Shown here: positions 53,101 to 58,978 of the stretch, piece by piece
How positions within the stretch are numbered: position 1 is the first letter of the stretch
Layout: every line of letters begins with the position of its first letter
DNA from: Saprospiraceae bacterium
GTDB taxonomy: Bacteria > Bacteroidota > Bacteroidia > Chitinophagales > Saprospiraceae
Direction: 5' to 3'
Assembly (NCBI GenBank): GCA_029263015.1
Contig: JAJCYI010000076.1
Coordinates: 1 to 58,978 of the forward strand
Length of the DNA stretch: 58,978 nucleotides
Program-made: the position numbers and the translations under genes
The notes under the pieces: model-generated
Seen by the model: the letters and a program-made list of their open reading frames with translations, nothing else
The model's database searches: none
What the model was told of the DNA's origin: nothing

Positions 53101-53925
53101 GATATGGTCTGTGTAGAAACTCAAATCTACTTCGATAGCGTGGCAGTCGGGGATTCCGATACCTTTCAGCTCGACCTCACTGAACTATTGGGCAATTTGG
53201 TCAGTGTTGAAAATATCTGCGAAGACCTCAGTGGCGATAATGTTTCCTTTGAGATAGTCGGTGAGACGGTCATTTATACAGGTATTTCTCCAGGAATTGA
53301 TACCGCCTGTGTGGTCGTCTGTGATGACTTAAACATTTGTGACACCACCATATTGATAATAACAGCTTTTGTGAATGACATGGACACCACCATCACCGCA
53401 GTGGATGACGCAGTTATTACTGGGGAGGGTCAGGTTGTATTGATCGATGTGCTTCAAAATGACCTGTTTGCTAATCTCCTAGATTTTTTCATATTGGATA
53501 TGCCTGGTCACGGTCAAGCTGCATTCCTGCCAAATGGATCGGTTAATTATGTGCCAGATGAAGGGTTCTGCGACGATGATGTTCCTGATGTGTTTTCCTA
53601 TGTAATTTGCAATTCTTTTGGTTGCGATACCGCGTTGGTATCGGTAATTGTTTCCTGCGATAACCTGCAAATCTTCAATGCCTTTTCGCCAAACGGCGAT
53701 AACCGCAACGACTTTTTCAAAATCAATGGGCTGCAAAATTATCCTGATCACAAACTGTATGTGTATAATCGTTGGGGCAATCTGGTGTTCGAGACTGCTG
53801 GCTACCAAAACAATTGGATCGGCGATTGGGATGGAAAGGATTTGCCAGATGGTACTTATTTTTATATGCTTGACCTGGGGGATGGGAATAAGCCATTGAG
53901 CGGCTATGTGCAGATAAACAGGTAG
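47131..53925 (+). CDS. Giant SprB-like surface protein with type B type IX sorting domain
   Basis: The 2264-residue open frame has a long N-terminal part before its hydrophobic signal core (FDLLLIAILVNVLVFP, about residues 36-51); an ATG at 47200 would give a conventional signal peptide. A PKD-like domain (about 68-130: GDDQNICIGESVQLEATGANTYTW) is followed by five SprB-type repeats of about 80-85 residues (GxITIxAxGxxxLEYSxxGGxxWQ...GTYxIxxRNxDGTC). Next come at least four larger Cys-rich repeats with FADxxNIWDPSGDW-like and GxNxYGxL segments, each with QICDTTYF-type strands. The end is a CHU_C/type B sorting domain (FNAFSPNGDNRNDFF...YVYNRWGNLVFE...GTYFYMLDLGDG). It is probably a gliding or adhesion protein exported by the type IX system. 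Confidence 0.9.
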   Translation: MNRLNTYKPLCMNIIEHFEQTNFMRTNLNFYKYFDLLLIAILVNVLVFPMFGNSFSGEPNHLGFLMVEAGDDQNICIGESVQLEATGANTYTWTPSTGLSCTQCPNPIASPFFTTTYFVIGDDNTVDSVKITVSPKPEILSVAGVDPTDCNLHDGTITIIAQGSAPLEYSTSGGSNWQANGSFTALASGNFPIAIRNVDGTCFVTGSTVILESPDTPEILDVLSTDPTACDIPDGSISIVTANNGNPLQYSVDGGQIWQSTNTFQLLIAGNYNIRVRNEDGTCEVSGGIISLSGSPEEAIITDVLSFPPSGCNMSNGQITILVANDNGNFEYSIDGGLNYQPSNIFFGLMEGVFNVLVRKNDGTCTVTGGFVEHISAARPELNGYSVIEPTGCGTNDGIITILASGTNILEYSITGGIAWQSDNSFPGLSPGTYQVQIRNIDGTCLTVGENIILTEPPSPTINNVFLTHPSGCGIDNGTITISATGTLSLEYSINNGITWSTNPTFTGLLAGTYEIAVALSGQFCPVTTTVSLSNPGSCIDTLSVNIPGNSTTTICLDATVLNISGTITGSSLCSQGNAANVIATTITGECITVGPAIGFTGVSPDLICSIHCYNNSTTQCDTTYIEITVDEVIECNVFQVDTLVVDFIGNPTNYCVPVSLISLLDFSLEFQGQLLNNPIICDPNQSFAYSYGALIGGGFDGPYTLDAWEINGVGFSGVFNDPFELADLMNAIDPSGFWQINTLSSIIFGGNFSNIYGNMEIVHDASGISSILVANFSPQAQGFNVQLTNPGEHILIATDTTTGCEDTLLINVIFEEPQTETVILTTTVNTPTQEYCLDGSELPIGMVQSIGFCEGAMFGNVPISNDSCVTYIPNQNFAGQDNFCVLVCDNSFPQICDTTYFTINVLPETDTVYLEIPAGASSVDTCLSTSIIELPGSIDQVSFCEIDNNEITGSINGNCLSFTAVNDFTGTTQICVEFCSNGFCDVTIIFINVIPVIICDEIFENDQIIIISPIDESPLCFPVPLSEIINYELLIDGIAYTAFSDCDFQEVIFYNYSSWTTFPFTLDGWNVNGNVFTGDFGDIQSLVDSMNVWDPSGDWEVNVSSATIIGGDSANNYGNLVLSEITTGILTITPDMAVIPMGSNLTVNGYGQHEIIINGPGGCSDTVLVDLQEHVVTSETLFFETDLNTTVEPICINTQDLLGNSMAVNLCSLPQNGSLSVLSDTCFAYTPSQNYAGQDEFCLVVCDDNQPMVCDTFFVNISINTHLPIDTLFLVASNELAFDTCLNSTFLQLPGPLDTAWVCGVDQTALDLIVNGTCLTIDMADDFSGTSTACVVHCTADVPPICDTTILVIEFDNAIPCDDFFDPDEVIVVLDNFIGEVCLSIPFSEISNYDAILDGLIYSGGFTGCDIDTVFEYPYLPSFGQGTQAPYAITWMFSGMLMVDTINNAAELVDLMNGWDPAGDWVLNTTNFRIVSSNQAGDYGLLTITNVGGFVENIDPIIGFNPLGTLITFVGKGEHEFVLIDPILGCDDTLFINAIDPANIIQITTIEGIPSEEECIDTTSLPGSFQTMTICGDPLNGTLVLNGNCFVYLPNPGYVGSDEACLEICDDLGNCESWIVQITVLPLCSQFDFFPDGVLEIEADDCASLTSFCLPVEFDSIGNFGVLINGVPFSNFELCNGSFAQISLDTGFHEIIVVHLMTQCMDTLLLNITCQSNNGCGFAAISNLDLLADDCESETEFCVEVPFADLPNFLVTDNGTPPSQIGPCSIDSQFVGVQLDTGFHELIFADTVKGCADTFLVNINCIVCPDYFPDDQLMASTSCENSSAIVCLPMDEATLANLVIDVDGLIVSDPLTPCGFDSLFTLVYSDLSSQGLVGPYQILEWTINGNSFAGFFSDADELADSMNIWDPNGNWLVEIVPPGDIIINGGNGGNTYGTMIVQQEVTGNIDTLVVQVEVIPTNFGLELPIGVSTVTFTDTTTNCAETVIADMVCVETQIYFDSVAVGDSDTFQLDLTELLGNLVSVENICEDLSGDNVSFEIVGETVIYTGISPGIDTACVVVCDDLNICDTTILIITAFVNDMDTTITAVDDAVITGEGQVVLIDVLQNDLFANLLDFFILDMPGHGQAAFLPNGSVNYVPDEGFCDDDVPDVFSYVICNSFGCDTALVSVIVSCDNLQIFNAFSPNGDNRNDFFKINGLQNYPDHKLYVYNRWGNLVFETAGYQNNWIGDWDGKDLPDGTYFYMLDLGDGNKPLSGYVQINR

Positions 53926-53936
53926 GAATTTGACAA

Positions 53937-53969
53937 AGGTGTCGGACGCCTCCAAGGCGTCCGACACCT
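53937..53969. repeat. Perfect 15-bp palindrome after the giant gene
   Basis: AGGTGTCGGACGCCT, a three-base loop and the reverse complement. It begins 12 bp after the stop and probably stops transcription, although no T-run follows. Confidence 0.8.
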
Positions 53970-54174
53970 GCATCCTCACCTTGGAGCGTAACACAGTGAT
54001 TTACCTGTCAGTTAGTTTCCCCCAAAAGGCCAATCCCATGACCAATGGTACAATTTTGGCATATCAAAAAAAGTCACTTGGCAACGCTCTCCGTTTTAAC
54101 TGTTCCCAAGTGAAATCTATTTGGACTTTACTCACCTTTCTATGTTTTAGTATTCAACATACTCTAAACAACTA

Positions 54175-54332
54175 AGTAGGTGAACTCAAATAATCGACAC
54201 TTTTGGCGGCCTCTTTTTCCGCCATACTTTGTTAAAAAAAATGATCGTAGCTATGGCTATGCTAATTTTTTTTGCCTTGTCTGACGAAAAAATAACCTCG
54301 TCAAAAGTGTCGATTATTTAACTCCACCTACT
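54175..54332. mobile_element. 158-bp MITE-like element, copy B, flanked by TA
   Basis: This is nearly identical to 9950-10108, with the same AGTAGGTG termini, and has TA at 54173-54174 and 54333-54334. Differences from copy A are a one-base shorter A-run and isolated transitions, so the two copies are recent relatives. It sits directly before an orphan reading frame that it may have cut. Confidence 0.85.
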
Positions 54333-54337
54333 TATTT

Positions 54338-54520
54338 AGACTTAATCAACTTTGGTTAGAAAATTTTAAACTCAATAATTCCCATGTGATAGCTATTGTA
54401 TTTGCTATCAAAACTGCTGAACATATCAAAATGAAGCTTAAGGAAAATCAGTTGGAATTTTCGGACTGTAATCCGTTTTTGCTCTCTGAAATTTCAAACA
54501 TTTTACTGAAGCTGAATTAG
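54338..54520 (+). pseudogene. Orphan 3' fragment of an unknown gene after the MITE-like element
   Basis: A 60-codon frame without a plausible start runs from the edge of the element to TAG at 54518-54520. It reads as protein-like (VIAIVFAIKTAEHIKMKL, then FSDCNPFLLSEISNILLKLN). Composition and helix pattern suggest a real C-terminus, but I do not recognise the family. The sequence left of the element (54000-54170) does not continue it in any obvious frame. Confidence 0.35.
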
Positions 54521-54543
54521 GATGGGCGGGTTGTAAGTTCAGA

Positions 54544-57500
54544 ATGAAAGACAAACAACCAATTACGGCACCTTTTATTACAAAGGTAATTCCTGCGTGG
54601 TGGCCTAAGGCAGCTGGCATGGTGTACTGGTTTTTGTCAATATTGAAATTCTGGAATACTGCCATTGCCAATTATTCCCATCATCTTGGAATTCCCAAGC
54701 CTAAATTTGGCAGCAAGTACCAATTCTACTCCTTTGTAATTTTCCTTTCTATATTTTTCCAACCAAAATTGAATGCTGAAGGGACAAAAGAATTGACGCC
54801 CAATTCGACGGACGTGACCATGATCTTTGCGAACCATTCGTCCTTTGGAAATTTCACCACTTACGATGGGCCAGCATCAGGCAGGCTGTTTTTCCAAATT
54901 AGCGACCCTGATAACGAACAAATCTTCTTTGGTTTCTCTCAACAGGCATCTGTTTCCAATGGTACTGATGGCGATTTGATTTCCGATGCTTATTATTTTA
55001 GGGTAAAAGACCCAACCGGCACAGTCGTTTATGGGCCTCAGTTGATAGATTCCTCAACGGCCAACGCAAATACTTGGACCTTGGCATCTAACGGCCCAGC
55101 TCCAATAGTTGGTGCAGGAGGATATACACCGTTCACATTCGATCCATCGGGGCTTTCACCTGGGGACTATTATATCGAATTCAGTGAAAACCAAAACAGT
55201 GCTTCGTCGGATGCAATTGCCATTAAATACTGGGACATTACCGTAGCCACAACCGACCCGACGCCAGTTGCCATGAATGGCCGGCTTTGGTCAAGCAAAT
55301 GGTCGTTGCGGACACCATCAATCAGCCAGGGTAGCGATCCAACCTATACCTATTATGATCGGCCGTTCAATGGGCAGGTTTACCTTTACACCTACGATGG
55401 TTTCGTCAGTAAAGTTGATTTTGATAATTCTGGGTTCAGGGGCTTGTCGTTTAACTTAGCCTACAATGAAAATGGTGTGAGCACCTCTGGCATCTTTGAG
55501 GAAAACAGACGCTCTACCGAGGATGCCAATAATACGTTGGCGCAGTTCAAAATATTTGTGAACAACCCCGACATCAGCATTTATCCATCTGGGGAGATTG
55601 GGACGCTTCAAACTACTCCGCTTATAGTAGATTGCGATCCCGGCAACCTTTGTGTTTCCTATTCAACGACAGAAGTTGGGGCCGTTTTTGTATTACTGGA
55701 TTTTGATTCGACTTCAGGTGCAGGCCTGTACGACCAAGGTACAGCAGATGTGCTTTTGTATGAAAAAATAATACCCTTTACTGGTGAAACGGCTCCTTAT
55801 GAACGATGTATTCCATGGGATGGGAATGATGGGCTGGGCGTTACAGTGGGGACGACCGCAACAATTCCCATTTACTTGACTTATGCCCAAGGGATCGTTC
55901 ATTTTCCTGTTTATGATGTTGAGTTCAATGTCAATGGATATGGTGTGACACCCATCCGGCCTCTGATCAGCGGGTTCACCCAAAAAATATTTTACGATGA
56001 TACCAATATCCCTGATTTACCCGGAAATGGGGCTGCGAAAGATATGGTGAATGGATGCAATCCCCCCTGTCATGCTTATACCAATGTGAATTATGGTGAC
56101 TTGAACACCATTAATACTTGGTGGTACACCAACCAGGATTTCACCCTTTCGGTCCAAGTGGCAGACTGTGTTCTGAATGCTTATGCCGATACCGCTTCCA
56201 CTGTGGTCGAGACAGCAGTGGTGATAGATGTACTCGCCAATGATGATGGAGATAATATTGACACATCGAGTGTTACAAACACTGGTGTATTGTCCCCACC
56301 TTCAGGAAGTGTCACAGTTAATAGTTCGACTGGAGCCATTACTTATACCCCTATCGCTGGTTTTATTGGAATAGATTCATTTGAATATATTGTTTGTGAT
56401 GTCGGTGGCTTGCTCTGCGACACGGCCAAGGTTATTGTGACCGTGAATTGTGAAGCTGTAACTGGCAATATAATAAAAGGGCTTGTTTTTAACGACGCGA
56501 ATAATGACGGCATCCCCAATGTTTCGGAAGCAGGGGAACAGGGCGTTACCGTTATTTTATATGAAGACAATAATAATGATGGGCTTGTGGACGGTGGGGA
56601 CACGCAGCTTTCCACCATTGATACAGATGCAAATGGAGAGTATTCTTTTACCGTGACGAATGCTTTTGCCAGTACTTATGAATATGAAGATATTCCCTCG
56701 TCGGGAATAAATTTTGATGAAACGAGTAACCCATGCATCAGTGGCAGTGAATTGACACGCACAATCAGTGTCAGTGACAGCTACACGATTGCCGATGTGA
56801 ATGTTGGCATCAACCTAACACACACCTGGCGGGCCGATATTGAAGTAACGGTAACTTCTCCTAATGGTACGGTGGTGAAAATCATTGACAATACTGGAAG
56901 TGACCACAATAATTTTGATCTTTTGCTGGACACTGCCTCCGGCAATGCAATTAACGATGGGAACAACGATAATGTAGATGCCCCACGGTACGGCAATGAC
57001 AGGATTGCTGGCCCATCCAATTCACTCAATGCATTTAATGGGGAAAATGTCAATGGGAACTGGACAATTAAGATCTGTGATTCAGCGGCGGGAGATGCAG
57101 GGGTTTATTATAGGTCATTGTTGCAAATCGCTTCCGAAACTAAATATTATGTACTCGAAATAGATACAACTGATCTGCCCTGTGGGGCTACTATGGGAAC
57201 GGATAATGTGGAGACAGCCAGTTTTATTGCCAACAATCAAATAGATTGTGCCAACAACTTTGGATACTTGCCCTCTTCCTCGGTAGCTGTTGCAGGAAGT
57301 AATTCTCCCGTTTGCGAAGGCGATGACATTGATTTGACTGAAAGCGGAGGCTATGCAGCGAGTTGGAACTGGTCAGGACCAAATGGTTTTTCATCTACCC
57401 AGCAAAACCCAAGCAATGGAAATGCTGCAACAGTTGATGCAGGAAGTTATTCAGTGACCATAACCGACGGCAATGGATGTACTGCAACGAGTAGTATTTC

Positions 57501-57840
57501 TGTAATTGTAAACACTTTGGTCAATGCTGGCACGGCAGTTGCAAATGATTCTATTTGTATAAGTGGGAGTGGTCTCTCCCTTATAAATCTCTTTGATAAA
57601 ATAACTGGTGAGGACTCGGGTGGCACATGGACTGTGGTAAGTGGATCTCCGGGTTCTAATTTTGATGCTTTATCAGGGACACTTGACCCCAACGGCCTCC
57701 CCATTGACACATATGTTTTTAGATATACAGTAACAGGTATCCCCCCGTGCACTGATGATACAGAAGATTATACATTAATAATTTATAGGTGTTGTCCTCC
57801 CAATATTTGTTTACCCTTGACCGCTACTAAGAATAATTGA
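54544..57840 (+). CDS. Large surface protein with SdrD-B and proprotein-convertase P domains, no sorting domain
   Basis: The 1098-residue protein has an unusually long N-terminal lead (about 60 residues) before a signal-like core (YQFYSFVIFLSIFFQ). A large beta region follows (about 85-540), then a cadherin-like segment (ETAVVIDVLANDDGD...ITYTPIAGFIGIDSFEYIVCD). An SdrD B-like domain (IKGLVFNDANNDGIPNVSEAGEQGVTVILYEDNNNDG, about 645-720) carries Asp-rich calcium loops. A P domain (IADVNVGINLTHTWRADIEVTVTSPNGT...NGNWTIKICD, about 740-870) and a PKD/Ig-like domain (SNSPVCEGDDIDLTESGG) come next. It ends CCPPNICLPLTATKNN without a type IX sorting domain, odd for such a protein. A strong terminator follows. 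Confidence 0.85.
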   Translation: MKDKQPITAPFITKVIPAWWPKAAGMVYWFLSILKFWNTAIANYSHHLGIPKPKFGSKYQFYSFVIFLSIFFQPKLNAEGTKELTPNSTDVTMIFANHSSFGNFTTYDGPASGRLFFQISDPDNEQIFFGFSQQASVSNGTDGDLISDAYYFRVKDPTGTVVYGPQLIDSSTANANTWTLASNGPAPIVGAGGYTPFTFDPSGLSPGDYYIEFSENQNSASSDAIAIKYWDITVATTDPTPVAMNGRLWSSKWSLRTPSISQGSDPTYTYYDRPFNGQVYLYTYDGFVSKVDFDNSGFRGLSFNLAYNENGVSTSGIFEENRRSTEDANNTLAQFKIFVNNPDISIYPSGEIGTLQTTPLIVDCDPGNLCVSYSTTEVGAVFVLLDFDSTSGAGLYDQGTADVLLYEKIIPFTGETAPYERCIPWDGNDGLGVTVGTTATIPIYLTYAQGIVHFPVYDVEFNVNGYGVTPIRPLISGFTQKIFYDDTNIPDLPGNGAAKDMVNGCNPPCHAYTNVNYGDLNTINTWWYTNQDFTLSVQVADCVLNAYADTASTVVETAVVIDVLANDDGDNIDTSSVTNTGVLSPPSGSVTVNSSTGAITYTPIAGFIGIDSFEYIVCDVGGLLCDTAKVIVTVNCEAVTGNIIKGLVFNDANNDGIPNVSEAGEQGVTVILYEDNNNDGLVDGGDTQLSTIDTDANGEYSFTVTNAFASTYEYEDIPSSGINFDETSNPCISGSELTRTISVSDSYTIADVNVGINLTHTWRADIEVTVTSPNGTVVKIIDNTGSDHNNFDLLLDTASGNAINDGNNDNVDAPRYGNDRIAGPSNSLNAFNGENVNGNWTIKICDSAAGDAGVYYRSLLQIASETKYYVLEIDTTDLPCGATMGTDNVETASFIANNQIDCANNFGYLPSSSVAVAGSNSPVCEGDDIDLTESGGYAASWNWSGPNGFSSTQQNPSNGNAATVDAGSYSVTITDGNGCTATSSISVIVNTLVNAGTAVANDSICISGSGLSLINLFDKITGEDSGGTWTVVSGSPGSNFDALSGTLDPNGLPIDTYVFRYTVTGIPPCTDDTEDYTLIIYRCCPPNICLPLTATKNN

Positions 57841-57935
57841 ATTGGATGCATTCCAATTTTTTACACAAAGAACTTACCTACGAACAAACCTACCATTCTA
57901 CTGGATTAATATTAGTTAAATTAAATTAGTTAAAT

Positions 57936-57990
57936 AAAAACAGTATCCCAAAGCACTGATAATCAATTGCTTGGGATACTGTTTTTTTTT
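57936..57990 (+). terminator. Strong intrinsic terminator
   Basis: AAACAGTATCCCAA (57938-57951) pairs perfectly with 57971-57984 and runs into a tract of T residues to 57990. It ends the transcript of the gene at 54544 and separates it from the next surface-protein gene. Confidence 0.9.
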
Positions 57991-58111
57991 ATTTTCACAT
58001 GAAGAATCCGGAGGTCTTTCTACAAATAAGTAGGGAAGTCGCCTCCGTCTCATAATGTTGCCCTATCGGACCATTTATCATTTTTTAATTAACCAAACGA
58101 CAAACTTTACA

Positions 58112-58978
58112 ATGCGACTTTCAGTACAAAAACTACTGGCCGTATGGGTGCTGACATTGAGTACAGCCTTTACAGCCTTCAATCAAAATGACCTGTCTCT
58201 GGGTGTTACATCCTCGGCAGGACAAGTGAGTATCAGTGATACAGAAACCTTTACCGTTACCGTAACGAATGAAGGGGCAACCAGCGTCACTGGCGTTGAG
58301 GTCACAGTTGTCCTCCCAACTGGGGTTTCTTTGGGTACACCCACAACGTCTGCGGGGTCTTATGCAGCAGGTACATGGACCATTGGTTCTATCGCTGCTG
58401 TTACGGGTTCCGTAACATTGACTTTACCTGTAACCCTTACTGGCACAGGGGTGCAGACACTCCAGGCTCATATCACGGCCATGACTGAAGTGGATGGTGA
58501 TTCTGACCCCACGGACAATAGTCCTTTGGAGGATGATTATGGAGCAGCCTGTATGACGGTACCGTTTGAGTATTGTGCTGGAGAAACCGTTGATATCACT
58601 GCAACAGCAGCATCAGGTCATAATTCCTATCAATGGTTTAAAGACAATGTCGCTATTCCGGGGGCAATAAACGAAACATATAATATTACTGCAGCTGGTG
58701 ATTACCGGTACGAAACGAACATTGGAGCAACGGGGTCTTGTGCTGGCGGTTCTTGTTGTGATATCATGGTAATCGAGAATGCACTTCCGATTGCTGGCAT
58801 CACTAACAACGACGGCACGACGGAACTGACCTGTCTCCAGACCTCTATTTCGCTGACAGCGACAGGCGGTGGAACGTACCTCTGGTCCGACGGGGGCGGT
58901 ACAACCACTGCGAACCTCTCGGTGACTGCACCAGCAACTTATACTGTAACTGTGACAGGAGCCAACGGCTGTACGGCG
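58112..58978 (+). CDS. Surface protein with DUF11/CARDB-like and Ig/PKD repeats (3' end outside window)
   Basis: An ATG at 58112 opens a frame that stays open to the end of the window (289 codons). The signal-like start is MRLSVQKLLAVWVLTLSTAF. A DUF11/CARDB-type domain with FTVTVTNEGATSVTGVEVTV (about residues 48-67) comes first. PKD/Ig-like modules follow (YCAGETVDITATAASGHNSYQWFKDN and LTCLQTSISLTATGGGTYLWSDGG...YTVTVTGANGC). This is the third large surface protein in a row; a C-terminal sorting domain would be expected beyond the window. Confidence 0.88.
   Translation, partial: MRLSVQKLLAVWVLTLSTAFTAFNQNDLSLGVTSSAGQVSISDTETFTVTVTNEGATSVTGVEVTVVLPTGVSLGTPTTSAGSYAAGTWTIGSIAAVTGSVTLTLPVTLTGTGVQTLQAHITAMTEVDGDSDPTDNSPLEDDYGAACMTVPFEYCAGETVDITATAASGHNSYQWFKDNVAIPGAINETYNITAAGDYRYETNIGATGSCAGGSCCDIMVIENALPIAGITNNDGTTELTCLQTSISLTATGGGTYLWSDGGGTTTANLSVTAPATYTVTVTGANGCTA

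Overview
The window reads as a Bacteroidota chromosome, most likely a Saprospiraceae/Lewinella-like marine or freshwater gliding bacterium. The evidence is PorQ (a type IX secretion component), several type IX cargo proteins with C-terminal sorting domains, TonB receptor/DUF4249 pairing, DUF4293, DUF5777, MORN-type lipoproteins, promoters of the Bacteroidota type (TTG, 19 bp, TAnnTTTG) and few Shine-Dalgarno sites. The species assignment is inference; no 16S rRNA gene is present. One tRNA gene (Ser, anticodon GGA) is seen at 45368-45455. No CRISPR array, prophage or intact transposase is visible.

Layout. 1-9.2 kb: end of a type IX cargo gene, anmK, a small cytochrome c lipoprotein, priA, a TonB receptor with its DUF4249 lipoprotein, and a TlpA-like thioredoxin. 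9.2-11.8 kb: repeat-rich decayed DNA with an Omp28-like pseudogene, a TA-flanked miniature element and an orphan efflux adaptor. 11.8-18.8 kb: an eight-gene minus-strand electron-transfer operon (ethylbenzene-dehydrogenase-type heme protein, CX4CH cytochrome, DUF5777 barrel, small Tat protein, Tat-exported FeS protein, ten-helix NrfD/ActC-like protein, anchored periplasmic protein, monoheme cytochrome c). 19-26.6 kb: second TonB receptor, enoyl-CoA hydratase, methyltransferase, porQ, MORN lipoprotein and a VapBC-like toxin-antitoxin pair. 27-36 kb: a 24-residue leucine-rich-repeat surface protein divergent from a helical solenoid protein, then a PASTA protein and another type IX cargo. 36-46.5 kb: housekeeping genes (rhodanese, SPOR protein, AddA-like helicase, DUF4293, an ExbB/ExbD/ExbD cluster with an extra membrane protein, tRNA-Ser, TatD). 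47-59 kb: three consecutive giant surface proteins, the last running off the window.

How they work together. The 11.8-18.8 kb operon looks like a quinol-oxidising membrane module (NrfD plus FeS) that hands electrons to several periplasmic or surface heme proteins. It has no molybdopterin catalytic subunit, and two of its three heme-attachment motifs are non-canonical (CX3CH and CX4CH). It is my best candidate for an undescribed system. The second theme is surface biology: type IX secretion and at least four cargo or adhesin genes, with ExbBD and TonB receptors for outer-membrane transport.

The intergenic DNA carries many inverted repeats: 158-159 bp TA-flanked elements with unrelated termini but partly shared cores, a multi-hairpin family with compensatory changes, short perfect palindromes, and heptamer arrays that fold back. 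All function calls come from reading the sequence; no database search was run.
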